A DNA stretch of 62,000 nt from Cristatella mucedo (GCA_009760855.2 WPIO01000087.1:515001-577000), one strand, 5' to 3'; shown: positions 34,520 through 46,899, counted from the first letter of the stretch. Made by a program: numbers and translations. Notes: generated by a model from the sequence alone, not told the origin.

Positions 34520-35226
34520 AACAGACTTTATGTCACATCCCGTCTAGACTTCTGCAACTCACGGCTTACTGGCCTCCCAGCATGTGCGATCAGGCGATTG
34601 CAGCTGGTGCAAAACTCCAAAGCTAGGCTTGTCTGTCGTGAGCGTCGCAGTTGCCACATTACTCCACTTCTCGCCGACCTGCACTGGCTACCAGTCATGC
34701 AACGGATTGACTTCAAGGTTTTGTCGCTCACTTTTAGGTCCCTTCATTCTATGGCTCCAGCCTATCTGTCAGATATACTACCCCATCAGGCGAAGCATCG
34801 TACCACCCGCTTTTCGGAATCCAACAGTCTAGAAATACCTCATACACACCTTAAATCCTTTGGAGACCGTGCATTTAGTTCATATGCTCCCAAAGCCTGG
34901 AACTCCCTCTCGACCTATGTCAGAACATCCCCTGACCTGACCACATTTAAAAGGAACTTAAAACACACACCTATTTAGGACAGCATTTAGTGGGACCTTG
35001 TGATTCGTCCTCGATGTGCTTATGCGTGCTGACACTGTGCATGCTGCCACTAACCACATTTGCATGCTGACCCTGTGCATGTCACCCCTAACCATATTAT
35101 TCATTTCGTTTGTTTTTCAAGCATGATTTTACTTACCATTCAATTGCATTTCACTTTACAGCAAATGTAAAGCGCCTAGAGAGAGATTAAGTTCTCTGAG
35201 GGCGCTTTATCAAGTACATTATTATT
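34520..35226 (+). mobile_element. LINE family A, 3' part
   Basis: Open from TSRLDFCNSRLTGLPACAIR through ADLHWLPVMQRIDFKVL to TTFKRNLKHTPI, then the complete 3' UTR, hairpin (35168-35211) and short ATT tail. Very similar to the copy at 25.5 kb, so a fairly young insertion. Confidence 0.9.
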
Positions 35227-35344
35227 ATAGCTAGTGACTGGTGCGTACAGTGCAAATGCCCGCAGGAATTACGACAATAGCTGCTAGCGGCGGTTTCAAA
35301 GCGCACCCTTACCCTGAGGCCGAAGCGCATACAACAAATTCAAT

Positions 35345-35985
35345 TCAATAGATATAAAAAAGTCAGCCAATCGATTGCTTAAGATGCCTTCTAAAAGATG
35401 GTCAAGTTCGAAATGCAATGCGAAGGTTCGATGGTACAAAAATAAAAGTATCGCTTTACAAAAATTGGTATCAAAACTATGTCATAGCTGGAAATAAACT
35501 GGAAGCAGCACATCAAGAAATAAAAAGGGTTTACCGATCTCCCCATCGCGTTATACTATTGTCCAAACTTCTTGAACTTTAGCAGAACAAAGTGTATGAC
35601 TTGCAGGTTGTTGACATTCATATTCGTGTCTTACACAAAGTTTCTCTACGGAGCGTTTTCTACACTTATTCGCTACGGTCTTTGTGCCCTGTATATTTCG
35701 TAACTGGGCTAATTCTTAAAGTCTAAACACTATTGAGAGTATAACTTTGTCTCAGCTCTTACTTCCAGCTCGTGTAATTAATCATTGGTATAGATTGAGT
35801 AAATTTTGCATATACTTCCTACAGCACCCTCCAACCGAATAGTCTTCATAATGATTCAATCTCACGCTATCCTCGCATCCAACACCAAGCGCTACTAGCC
35901 TGTTTTCTTCGTTTCGAACTCCCTCCTGGAAACCGAACTTCTCACAAGCATCGCCTTCTAAAGCCGATACAGCTAGGACTTGTTT
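35345..35985 (+). repeat. Unknown dispersed repeat R1, copy 2, uninterrupted
   Basis: Continuous counterpart of copy 1 at 21490-23045. The site that holds LINE B in copy 1 lies here near 35625-35645, between CATATTCGTGTCTTACACA and AAGTTTCTCTACGG. AT-rich, non-coding. Confidence 0.75.
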
Positions 35986-35989
35986 AAAG

Positions 35990-36635
35990 CATATCTGTGT
36001 GTTGTTTGACCATAGTCACGTGAGAAATTGCGTGCCGGCGGACTTCCGTACGCTTTCGTCTGAAGCCGAGCTCCCTGCACGCCCGCCGAGCGGGCTATGG
36101 CACTAGCTTCCCCTGCGGTTAGTAAACTTCCTACTGGGTGATTGATCGTGCGCACGCACAATCGCTTCTCCGTCGTCCTTCAAAAGCACGTTATCCTCCG
36201 GTATTGGTTTCCAGGATCCGGCCTAGGCGACGCAGCCACGTTTAGTAGTATGTATTTATAGCACAGTCTCGAGCCGCCCTGCCCGACCTTCTTCAAGCGC
36301 TACTGTGAATCCCTCTAGCTCGCCGATCGTCGGGCCCACGGTAACCCTAGCGGGTAATCTTAAGGCTGTTACGACCGCACGGCCCTCACTAGTTCGGGTA
36401 GCGGCACAACACACGTAACGCGCTACGACCTAAACCTCGCAATTCGCCAACGACGACAACGCAACGCTCAATATTCTGCACGCACCGCTAATAAAATAGT
36501 GTACTTTTCAAAGCTATGCTATAGTCTCTATATTAAGGCTCGTGCAACCGGTGGCGTCTAGCCGAAACGCTAACAGGTTTGAAAGTGACTCGTGCTCAGC
36601 GCTTGGACTCACCGACCGGCATATTGTTGCTTCTC
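35990..36635. other. Unassigned intergenic DNA
   Basis: CpG-containing but not strongly enriched; no gene or named repeat. Confidence 0.3.
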
Positions 36636-36637
36636 TA

Positions 36638-36995
36638 TAATAATAATGATAATGCACTTGATAAAGCACCCCCAGAAAACTTAATCTCTTTCTAGGCGCT
36701 TTACATTTGCTGCGAAGGGAATGTGATTGAATGGTGAGTAATATCATGCTTGATAAACAACATGAATAACATGGTTAGGGGTGACATGCACAGGGTCAGC
36801 ATGCAAGTGTGGTTAGTGGCAGCATGCGCAGTGTCAGCACGCATAAGCACGTGAAGGACGAATCACAGGGACCCACTAGATGCTGTCCTAAATAGGTGTG
36901 TTACTAAGTTCTTTTTAAATGTGGTCAAGTCAGCGGATGCCAAGTAGGCCAGCAAGCAGTGAGTTACATAAGTCAAGACGAGATTTAAAAAATGC
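36638..36995 (-). mobile_element. LINE family A, internally deleted
   Basis: 3' UTR with hairpin at 36650-36715, followed directly (about 36948) by a short RT piece (GTAGGCCAGCAAGCAGTGAGTTACA ... CAAGACGAGAT). Several hundred bases of the C-terminal ORF are missing between them. Confidence 0.85.
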
Positions 36996-37410
36996 ATGAC
37001 TTTCATTACAATGAATCAGCAGGCGTTTATTACCTAACTTTAAGCACTTATAGACTCATTTGTTTTATCTCGTGGTTCATGAACTTTGTCCGTAATTGGA
37101 AACCGTGTTATGCGATCGATCGAATATTCAGGCATGTTTGTAAAGTAATTTGGGGCATTTCTGCCAGTAACTCCACAAAGTTACAAAGACGATATGGAAT
37201 TTACACTTGAGAGTTTCAAATAGCGTGCTTAACACTTGAGGGGCTTTCGCTACGCTTTCGGCAGCCAAAAGATTTCGTTTTCCGCAATCCATACGGGTAA
37301 TCCATAACTGCTTAAGCTGTTTCCAAAAATTGACATTCGTATTCTAAGTGCAGCCGCACTCATCACAATCTAAGTGCACCCTCTTTTCTACCTCATTGGG
37401 CACTCGGCGA

Positions 37411-38595
37411 GTGTGAAGACCAGCAGAGATTTAATGTCTGGTAAATAATAGGACGCGTGGGCGAGGGCTCACACTACTCTCAGTCAATGGTACAAATTCG
37501 TCGAGTATGTCAGCTTGTTTCGCGTTTGCAACTTTGCTTTGATCCCTCCCAGCCTTCGAGCACCTCAAATTCTCTCAACTCACTTGCTGCATGTATTGAT
37601 GACATCCGCACATGGATGGCAGCAAATTTTCTTAAATTAACCGACGATAAAACTTAATTACTAGTTATGGGCAAACCCAGTGTGATTCAGATATTGGAAA
37701 GGCTGACTCTCAAAATTGGCTCTGCCAGCATATGTCCAGTTGAATCAGCTCGAAATCTAGGTGTCATATTCCAAAGCGACCTCTCGTTAGACGACCATAT
37801 CAGCTCCACAGTCAAATCTGCCTATTTTCAGCTTCATAACATTGCTAAAATTCGGGCTTGTTTAGATAAAGATACCACGTCTAAGTTAGTCCATGCATTC
37901 GTGACATCCCGTCTCGACTTCTGTAACTTACAGCTTGCTGGTCTACCTGCATGTGCAGTCAGGCGATCACAGCTGGTGTAAAACTCTGCAGCCAGGCTTG
38001 TCTGTCGTGAGCGTCGCAGTTGCCACATAACGCCATTTCTCGCCGACCTGCACTGGCTACCAATCGAGCAACGGATTGACTTCAAGGTTTTGTCGCCCAC
38101 TTTTCGGTCACTTCATTCTTTGGCTCCAGCCTATCTCTCAGATATACTCCCCCACCAGGCCAAGCATCGTACCACCCACCTTTCGGAATTGAACAGTTTA
38201 GTAGTACCTCGTACAAACCTCAAATCCTTTGGAGACCGTGCATTTCTTTTGCATGCTCCCAAAGCCTGGAACTCACTCCCGACTTGCGTCACAACATTCC
38301 CTCACTTGACCACATTTTAAAAGAACTTGAAAACACACCTATCTAGGACAGCATCTAGTGGGTCCCTGTGATTCGTCCTTCATGTGCTTTTGTGTGCTGA
38401 CACTGTGCATGCTGGCAATAACCACATTTGCATGCTGACCCTGTGCATGTCACCCCTAACCATGTTATTCATGTTGTTTATCAAGCATGATATTACTCAC
38501 CATTCAGTCGCGTTTCCCTTTGCAGCAAATGTAAAGCGCCTAGAAAGAGATTGAGTTCTCTGAGGGCGCTTTATCGAATGCATTATTGTTAGTAG
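37411..38595 (+). mobile_element. LINE family A with inverted 5' segment
   Basis: 37515-38595 is plus-strand RT C-terminal coding plus 3' end: LNSLAACIDDIRTWMAANFL, RLTLKIGSASICPVESARNL, SDLSLDDHISSTVKSAYFQ, LADLHWLPIEQRIDFKVL, with a stop after DDKT, a second stop after RSQLV and a frameshift at TTF. 37411-37515 is minus-strand linker sequence, nearly identical to 41082-41188. The inverted 5' end abutting the forward 3' part fits twin priming during insertion. Confidence 0.85.
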
Positions 38596-38639
38596 TAGTA
38601 TGGGACAAAAGGAGGTAGCATATTTTGAGGTTTGTCTCT

Positions 38640-39165
38640 CAAAGAGTACGAAATTCAGTGGCGGTCGAGTAACCCTGTGGCGTTGCTTTATCGGTGATGG
38701 CTTAGGGAGCTTGCGAAACTTTAGGTATTAATGCCAGCAGCACGCTTCTTGGACATTTAAGAAAATGACGTAATTCCATTAGCTCATAGCACACATGCTT
38801 TGGACTTCATTTGGAATCATTAAAATGTTCATAAGCAGAACACACGCAGATTAAAGGACTTTTTGGCTATCCTATGCGTAAAGGCAGCGATTAATTATTT
38901 ATTTTGGAATCTCATAGTCAGAATCTTGACTTTAAACCAATGGAACATCTGTGGCAGGAGTAGGAGCGTAGAGGACGCACGAGCAGGTCGGTCTTGTGCG
39001 AAATTTCAATAAATCAATCGAACTCCTGCAAAAAAAATGGCAAAACATCACATCTGAAGTTTGTAAGAAATTGTCGAAGTGAATGCCCTAAAGGCTCCTA
39101 GTCGTTAGAAAAATCGAAGAGGAGCAACAGGCTTCTATGTTTCGTTGATTTTATTGTAATTTTGC
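38640..39165 (+). pseudogene. Tc1/mariner transposase relic
   Basis: Scattered frames on the plus strand follow the C-terminal half of Tc1-type DDE transposases: a GDGLGSL block after a WG-type motif (about 38690-38710), a FLDI-ENDVIPLAH block (38748-38785), LKDFLAI near 38850, the catalytic-Glu block KPMEHLWQE (38936-38962), and the C-terminal KKWQNITSEVCKKLSKSMP-like block (39030-39090). In the family this enzyme cuts and pastes the element at TA sites. Here the third acidic residue (E of PMEHLW) remains, but stops and frameshifts occur throughout and the N-terminal DNA-binding domain was not found. No inverted ends were located. Confidence 0.7.
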
Positions 39166-39169
39166 GCAC

Positions 39170-39535
39170 AATAAACTGCTTTAAGTGCGTAATGATTCAG
39201 CTTATTACAGTGGCGATGACCTTTGCAAGTTATCTTGATGAATCAGTAGAGTAAAGCTGTATAAATCTGGATGTTGAATTATCGCTCACAGTAAAAGGCA
39301 AAACTGCTATGCTCCTAGAGTCTCGGCAGATGGCATACGGTCGTCCTATGTTTTAAATTACATTAGAATATATTGGAAAGAGCAGTGAGCTTTGTTGCAC
39401 AATTTGTTCTGACACAATTGCTGATAAATTTGAGTCGAATTTGTTATCATTATATAGAGCACTGTCCTATTTTATCATTCAACTCCGAAAAAGTGCTGGA
39501 AATATTGCACTGCTCCGCAGAATAAAGCCACCTAA
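39170..39535. other. Unassigned, may include the Tc1 right end
   Basis: AT-rich, no gene. TTTTATTGTAATTTTGCGCACAATAAA directly after the transposase relic could be its 3' untranslated end. Confidence 0.25.
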
Positions 39536-39539
39536 TAAT

Positions 39540-40170
39540 AGTAACAACATTAATAATCCATATGATATAGCACTTTCAGAGACCTCAATTTCGTTATAGG
39601 CACTCTGCCTGTGCTGCAAACGATGCTTGATCGAATGGCTAGTGGTAGCATGCTCAATGAAAACGAGCAGAACAAATTCAGGGGTGACATGCACACGGTC
39701 AGCATCGACACACGCTTGGAGAGGCAGCATGAGCAGCGTTAGCACACGTAAGTAGGTAAAGGAGAAATCTCACACGAGCAGCGTTAGCACACGTAAGTAG
39801 CTAAAGAAAAAAATCATACTTTTCCACTAAACGCTATGATTGATAGATGTGGTTTCAGTTTCTTTTTAATTGTGGTCAAGTCAGGGAATGTCGTGACTCA
39901 AGTCGGAAGTGAGTGCCAGGCTTTATGAGCATACGAACTCAAGGCATGGTCTCCGAAGGAATTGAGATTCGTACGAGGTAGACGACTTGATTCGGCAAAG
40001 AGAGTGGTAAGATGCTTAGCGAGAGGTGGCGAGAGTAGATCAAATGGGTGGGCTGCAGCCGAAAAGTGAAGGGACCTGAAAGGGAGTGGAAGTACTTTAA
40101 ACTTGAGCCATTCCTTGACTGAGAGACTGTGCAGGTCGGTGAAAACTTTTGTGATGTGAAAACTTCTAGG
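39540..40170 (-). mobile_element. LINE family A, old copy with internal duplication
   Basis: Diverged minus-strand 3' UTR and C-terminal coding (FTDLHSLSVKEWLKFKVL, RTNLNSFGDHALSSYA). About 45 bp (GAGCAGCGTTAGCACACGTAAGTAG plus following bases) is tandemly duplicated at about 39731-39810. Confidence 0.8.
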
Positions 40171-40176
40171 CTCACA

Positions 40177-40845
40177 ATAATAATAATAAGAATAATGCAC
40201 TTGACATAGCACCCTCAGGGAACTCGATCTCTTTCTAGGCGCTTTATATTTGCTGCAAGGGGAAACGCGAATGAATGGCGAGTAATATCATGCTTGATAA
40301 ACAACACGAATAACATGGTTAGGGGGACATGCACAGGGTCAAGGTCAGCAAGTGTGGTTAGTGGCAGCATGCACGGTGTCAGCACGCATAAGCATGCAAA
40401 GGACAAATAACATTGACTAACCTAATGCAGCCCTAAATAGGTGCATTTTAAAGTTCTTTTTGAATGCGGTCAAGTCAGGGGATCGTAACGATAGAATAGC
40501 CTAGCCGCTCCCGAGTTGTGCACACACAAGCTGTGAGCGCTTGATTGCACGACTCAGTAGACCAGAAAAGACTGAGTTAGAGAATTCAAGACCGGATGTC
40601 ACAAATGAATGGAACCATTTAAATGTGGTATCCCTGTCTAAACAAGGCGACATTTTAGCTACGCCATGTAGCTGAAAATAGACAGACTTGACTGTGAAGC
40701 TGATGTGGTCGTCTAATAAAAGGTCTATTTGGAACAGAACACCTAGACTTCGTACAGATACAAAATAAAATGAGATGGCAGAGCCAATTGTGCGCGTGTT
40801 GACCTTTCCAATTTCTGAAATACACATGCCTTGTCCATAACGATA
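40177..40845 (-). mobile_element. LINE family A copy adjoining the preceding relic
   Basis: ATT tail at 40178-40196, hairpin, 3' UTR, then RT text (SLGVLFQIDLLLDDHISFTV, VTSGLEFSNSVFSGLLSRAI). Two segments (roughly 40490-40520) are deleted. Its tail sits inside the CRERRS-coding part of the 39.5 kb copy, so it inserted there. Confidence 0.8.
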
Positions 40846-40857
40846 TAATCACAATAA

Positions 40858-41470
40858 TCACAAGGTTAGGAGCTAACCTGGGAACTATTAAGGATATGGT
40901 TGATCATAGAAATCAATATTTTTGGATTGTGCAACTTTGAGTCGATACTGTTTTCATAGAAGCTAGACTTAGCATATGCTAGGATTGATTGGGACAAATA
41001 GATTAGTCGTCCTATACCTGTCGATGGATAGTCACACCTGAAATTTTTCACGTTTCCCCAAGCTTGGGCTTAGTATAACTAACAGAGATTTAATGTCTGG
41101 TAAATAATAGAACGTCGGGGCGAGGGCGCACACTACTCTCAGTCAATGGTACAAACTCGTCGAGTATGTCAGCTCGTTTCGTGTTGTAGCAATCTACCAA
41201 TCATGACAGGTCAGAAAAGGATTGAGCAGCACAGGCGAAGCAGATATTCTTGCACGGAAAGTTTCGATGTCAAGGGTCTTGAAGTTTCGCGATTCACATG
41301 TGACTTTAGGTGAGGACGAGGGCACACTGTAGACTGAATAATATCTGCATGTGGTCCGATGGACATAAATTGGTAAAAATTGGTGATGATAACATGCAGT
41401 TGCGGGGGAGACGATTTGGTCTTGTGTGTGACCCTTGACGTGAGTAAAGGCCATGCACGTGAGCTATAAC
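40858..41470 (-). mobile_element. LINE endonuclease end and linker
   Basis: Minus-strand HVKGHTQDQIV corresponds to the HTLDLVI-type end of APE endonucleases. A linker block follows (ILSMINHILNSSQVSS). With the 40177-40845 piece this makes a copy that retains EN-linker and 3' parts but lacks the RT core. Confidence 0.7.
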
Positions 41471-41474
41471 TGAC

Positions 41475-42040
41475 AATGAGTTAGCCAGCTCGCGAAATTC
41501 AGTGCTTGAGGCGTCAGATAAATTATCAAAAATGAATTTTTAAACCACACTTGATGAGAAAGGATCGATTTCCTGCACGTAGAATTAATCTGAGATTAGA
41601 AAAATGTGAGAAAAGGAGAAAATCGTCAGATTTCTGAGTTATATTTAATCCAAGGGATTGCACCGAAATATTATGCTGGTAAGTCTTTGGGTAGTCCATA
41701 AGCTACTTAACGTACAGTCCGTTTACCGGCCGCAATGAGCAGACACTTTGCTTATAGCTTTCCGCCACCCACAAAAACTGCCACGTTGGTTCAGTAAACG
41801 CCTTTTTCGCTTGTGCCGAGCTTGCTTCCCCGAGCGCCATTATACACAGGACAGCGGCACCCGGGGCTCCGTAGTCGTGCTCGCTGCGAAAAAAAGTTGC
41901 GATCCGTCGGCCATTGCAAAGAGAAGAAGTGCACGCAGGGTAACGTGGTGGACGTGGCAGGCGATCTTAGATAGCGTACTGGCGCTGTAAAGTGTTGGCC
42001 CTGTAGTCGCCACTGATAGCGGACGATATCGTCGACTTTA
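41475..42040. other. Unassigned intergenic DNA
   Basis: No gene or named repeat; an 80-codon plus frame at 41748-41990 has no recognisable features. Confidence 0.3.
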
Positions 42041-42044
42041 CGTT

Positions 42045-43440
42045 AAGCTGACCCGCATGGCCCGCCTTGGCTTGGCCCCTTCATTTTCCTCCAAACTGTT
42101 TCAGCCTCAGCGTGCCCTCGAATCATGTACTGATTATATATTGGAAAGGCTGTCTCTCAAAATTGGCTCTGCCAGCATATCTCCAGTCGAATCAGCTCGA
42201 AATCTAGGTGTCATATTCCAAAGTGACCTCTCGTTAGACGACCATATCAGCTCCACAGTCAAATCTCCCTATTTTCAGCTTCATAACATTGCTAAAACTC
42301 GGGCTTGTTTAGATAAGGATACCACGTCCAAGTTGGTCTATGCATGTGTGACGTCCCGTCTCGACTTCTGCAACTCATTGCTTACTGGCTTACCAGCACG
42401 TGCGATCAGGCGATTGCAGCTGGTGCAAAACTCCGCAGCTAGGCTTGTCTGTCGCGGGCGTCGCAGTTGCCACATTACTCCACTTCTCGCCGACCTGCAC
42501 TGGCTACCAATCAAGCAAAGGATTGACTTCAAGGTTTTGTCGCTCACTTTTAGATTCCTTCATTCTATGGCTCCAGCCTATCTCTTTGTCATACTCCCCC
42601 ATCAGGCCAAGCATCGTACCACCGGCTTTTCGGAATCCAACAGTCTACCAATACCTCGTAAAAACCTTAAGTCCTTTGGAGACCGTGCATTTAGTTCGTA
42701 TGCTCCCAAAGCCTGGAACTTTCGCCCGACCTTCGTCAGAACATCCCTTGACCTGACCACATTTAAAAGGAACTTAAAAACACACCTATTTAGGACAGCA
42801 TTTAGTGGGTCCCTGTGATTCGCCCTTCACGTGCTTATGCGTTCTGACACTGTGCATGCTGCCACTAACCACATTTGCATGCTGACCCTGTGCATGTCAC
42901 CCCTAACCATGTTATTCATGTTGTTTATCAAGCATGATATTACTCACCATTCAATCACATTCCCTTCGCAGCAAATGTAAAGCGCCTAGAAAGAGACTAA
43001 GTTCTCTGAGGTCGCTTTATCAAGTATTATTATTATTATTATTATATTGGTGGTTCTATTCCTCGGCTTTGACCTTTGACCCGGCAAAGACTGTTAGCGA
43101 CGGAGGCTTTTACTCTGCCGGTCCTACACTGTTGCACTCACTTTTACGATTCTTACGCAACGACAACTACTCTTCCGCTGCCCACTGTGGCACATTCGTT
43201 CCAGCAGTCCTCAGCTGCTATTGCCATGCTACTGTAACTGCTCTCCTGACTCTGCTCTGCTATGCTTCTCACTTTCTCTTTGCTGCGTGAGACGAGGTCT
43301 GTTGGCTACCGAATGCCTACCGAAAGCCGCTCAGGTTGCGATTGCCCTATAAAAGAAACTCCTGCGTAAAACCCATATGCTTCGTGGCTTTGCGGAGTTA
43401 CGGACATAGATACACTATATTACGCTACCCGTGCGACGCG
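42045..43440 (+). mobile_element. LINE family B, split by a LINE A insertion
   Basis: 42045-42120 (GACCCGCATGGCCCGCCTTGGCTTGGCCCC ... CAGCGTGCCCTC) and 43050-43440 (AAGACTGTTAGCGACGGAGGCTTTTAC through GAGTTACGGACATAGATACACT) are consecutive parts of family B, separated by the family A copy. The right part keeps a normal B 3' UTR. Confidence 0.8.
42121..43048 (+). mobile_element. LINE family A nested in family B
   Basis: An open frame of about 230 codons from RLSLKIGSASISPVESARNL to NLKTHLFRTAFSGSL, including SDLSLDDHISSTVKSPYFQ, LDFCNSLLTGLPARAIRRLQ and LLADLHWLPIKQRIDFKVL, is the longest intact family A segment in the window. It ends in a full 3' UTR, hairpin and (ATT)n tail. It is 5'-truncated after YADD. 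TATATTGG-like text at both ends may be a target duplication. Confidence 0.9.
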
Positions 43441-43444
43441 TAAC

Positions 43445-44950
43445 CGGCACATTCCGTAGTTTGCTCATTTTTATCTCGGAAGGCTGCGTGACTCAGCCCG
43501 CTATGTGCCCCGAGACTTACGAAGTAGCCACCACTGGTGCGTAAAAGGCACGCTCAGCGCCGAGGTCACCCGTTGTATAACGGCTGCGTGCAACTGGCCG
43601 TGCCTTAATCTCTATTGTCAACTGCATCTGCTGCAACCAGTTGCGGTAGGTTGTAACGTCGTGGGCAGACTTTCCCGAGTAAGTGCATTACTCTTTTACT
43701 CTGTGATTGTCGAGCATAATTTGCGGCAAATGGACTTTTTTGTAAATGCTGGTCCTTGGTAGACGGCCTACTGAATGTGGACTGGTTACTCCTGAGTGAA
43801 ATATTCACAGGTTACTACAAACCTTGTAGGTCTTAGTCTAACGACCGGTCTACGTTGCTTCCTGGGGAAGTACTAGGGAAGACGTACGTTCATTCTACTA
43901 ACGTGCCCATCTAGAAATCAGGCCAGATAATCAGGTGTCGCGCGTGCACTGCGACATCTGATTGCCGGGCCTGGGAAGCACGCGCGACGGCGACAAAGTG
44001 ACACTCCTGCTCAAGTCAGCGCGGAATTTACGCAGCCCGACCAACAGCCGATGAAATCTGTCGCAGGACTTCCGAGGCTAAAATCTCTTAGCTGCGAGGT
44101 GCAGAAGCCGCCCGCGATGTGTAGCAACATTTATTGAGAGTTCACAAGCGTAGGCGCACCGGCAATTTTCAACTTCCTATGCCATAAGAACTCGGGTTAC
44201 CTTGCCTCTTGATGACCAGCCAAGTCCTTCACAAGGTCGAGGCAGCGGCACGGCATACGCTCTGTCAGTGCAAGGGATCTTAGTTACTTTCGGGAGTTGG
44301 CGTCTGGAAATCCGTGCCAGAGAAGGGGACGAGCCGGCATCCTCCTGCCTTTGAGGAGCTCGGGTAACTCCTGCATCGAGCAAAGGAAACCGCCGTCCTG
44401 CTGACGAGCGCGAGTTGCCGGAACTGCTCCGAGCGCAAAGGATGGCAAAGCAAGCATTAGCAGCGTTGGAGCGAGCCGGGAGGTTATGGGTGGGACGAGG
44501 AAACGTTCCGACTCATGAAGTGACGTAGTTGCTGACCGCCACAAACCCGCCACACTCCCCGGGCCTCTCTTAAAATGTGTGCAAGGAATGCACACTCCAC
44601 TAAAACTCCAAGAAACTGCAAAGACTACGCCTGAGTTAATCTGGAAGTATTTTCCAATGCAATGCTCGAAGCGAAGCAATCTGCCGCACTCTATTAAATA
44701 ATGCCGCTCGGATTAAAAATGTCCTAGGAGTAGCAGCGGAAAACCAATTTACAATGCATCGAGCGGTGTCAGGGGAGGCTGCGCTCTGCCTGGTCGGCAA
44801 CGCCGATGAGAATCACATATTCGAGAACGTCGATTCTTGGTTGTACAGAGAAGAATGAGCCCAGCAGAAAAGATCTCATGTGGTTGAGCCTTAAATAAGT
44901 ATAATGAACCAAAGGCTCAGACAATTCGCTAAAACTTTACAGCGTATCCA
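43445..44950. other. Unassigned, contains one strong hairpin
   Basis: No supportable gene. CAGGCC...AATCAGGTGTCGC (43919-43940) pairs with GCGACATCTGATT...GGGCCTG (43951-43973), an imperfect 20-bp stem. The minus frame at 44284-44679 has no domain. Confidence 0.4.
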
Positions 44951-44957
44951 GTTTCTC

Positions 44958-45419
<462 letters not shown>

Positions 45420-45646
45420 AAGGCTAACTAATATCGCGGCTAGCCTGAGAGCTGCCCCAGTGCATAGGCACACCCGGTCGGCTCGACGTGGAGCTGCGGG
45501 CTGCGGCCGCTTCGAGCTGATGCTGGGCCGCGAGTCGCGCGGTGCGGCCTCCATGACGTTGTGCTAGAGGAGAGCGGGCGCCTACGCACGCAGGTGCTGC
45601 ACCTGCTAGTAGGTGCTCGCAAGCCTCGCCGAGCGAGCGCACGCGC

Positions 45647-45714
<68 letters not shown>

Positions 45715-46590
45715 GCAGTGCAGACGCGGGCGCAGGCGCCGGAGGCAGCCGCGAAACACGAGCATCGTCCCGGAGCGGCTGCTGGAATAATTCGGCCGAG
45801 GACTGAGCGTGCGTCGCAGATGGCAACGCTGCTGGAGAGTGCACTGTCCCACGACGCGCCGCCATTCGAATGACGGACGATGCACGTGGCCGCCACAAGG
45901 TCGTGCACCTCGGACGAGCTCGGGGCTGCGTGCGGCCTCGACCTCGAAGAAGAAGTTACCCGACGTCGACCTCTCAATGGAGCTGAGCCCGAACGCCACG
46001 ATAACGGCGGGCGGGCGGGGGGGGGGGCCGGCAGCAGATGTTTCCGTGTCCTCGCCTGCACTGGCTACAGAGGAGGGTGCCGAGAAACAGCCGCATCAAT
46101 TGAGTTTCAGGTCGTGAGCGCCGCCCCCCCCAGCCATACCGTCGGATTATACTGTTTATTGAGACGTCTTCACAGCGTCAGGGATACTTCTTTGTGCCGG
46201 ATGATTACTGGGGGATAGCGGAGCTTGCACGCTCGCCGCTCCACATCCGGCAGAAAAGGACTGCTGTCGTTCTCAGGGAACGCCGCTCAAGCTCGTGACG
46301 GGGGGGCGGCGGCGGCGGCGGCGGCGTCGACGGTCGCTTCAGCCACTGCCACATGCATCTCCCACCGTATCCTCCGGCGCATCTGCCGCCGCCAGCTACA
46401 TCCAGCCGCATCGGCATCCTCCATCACCGCCGCATCGGCAGACGGCGCATTGTCCGCCGCCTCCCACTCGCATCCGCCGCCGTCCGCCGCCGTCCCACCC
46501 GCACCCACTGCGGCATCTGCAGCCGCAGCCCGTAGCGCCTGCAGCCGCAACGAATAGCCGCGGCAGAAATCGCAATGCCCAGTTTTACTC
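45420..46590. promoter_or_regulatory. CpG-rich patch upstream of the Kelch-like gene
   Basis: High G+C and CpG with a (CT)n array (45650-45712), a G-run (46012-46028) and a (GGC)n run (46305-46325). It ends 300 bp before the Kelch-like ORF on the same strand, so it is a plausible promoter island or 5' UTR source. The many overlapping frames here are compositional. No splice donor could be tied to the ORF. Confidence 0.4.
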
Positions 46591-46599
46591 GCAGAACCC

Positions 46600-46834
46600 T
46601 AGAAACGTCTTTCTCGTTTTTTTGTAACCTTCCTAATGTCGCGACCCTTTAGTACAGTTCATCGCGTTGTGGCAGCCATCAACGATAAAACTTTGTGCAA
46701 AATGTGGAAATGCATGTTTTGCAATGATTTTAGGTGACCCTACGAAATGTCCGACCCCCAAAGTTAGTAGTATATAGTTAATAGTTAATAGTTCTACCCC
46801 CAAAGGGGTCTCGACCCACAGATTGATAACTGCT
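46600..46834 (+). mobile_element. hAT MITE of the Charlie/URR1-like type
   Basis: Left part CTTCCTAATGTCGCGACCCTTTAGTACAGTTC, middle GTTGTGGCAGCCATCAACGATAAAACTTTG, right part TTTTAGGTGACCC ... CGACCCCCAAAG ... CCCCAAAGGGGTCTCGACCCACAGATTGATAACTGC. This order and wording match the well-known non-autonomous hAT elements that end in CGACCCACAGGTTGAGAACC(A/G)CTG. The left-most inverted end is decayed. The right end lies 7 bp from the inverted repeat before the Kelch-like gene. Confidence 0.75.
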
Positions 46835-46840
46835 TAAAGT

Positions 46841-46899
46841 ATGACGTGAGATCACTTGAAGTCTTAAAGCGATCTCACGTCATCCTTTCACTGACGTCA
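46841..46899 (+). promoter_or_regulatory. CRE-like site cluster and inverted repeat before the ATG
   Basis: ATGACGTGAGATC (46841-46853) and GATCTCACGTCAT (46871-46883) form a perfect 13-bp inverted repeat with a 17-bp loop. A full TGACGTCA palindrome sits at 46892-46899, ending directly before the ATG. That gives three TGACGT-type bZIP/CREB-like sites in 60 bp. Binding is inferred from the motif only; they could also act as an RNA stem in the 5' UTR. Confidence 0.5.
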
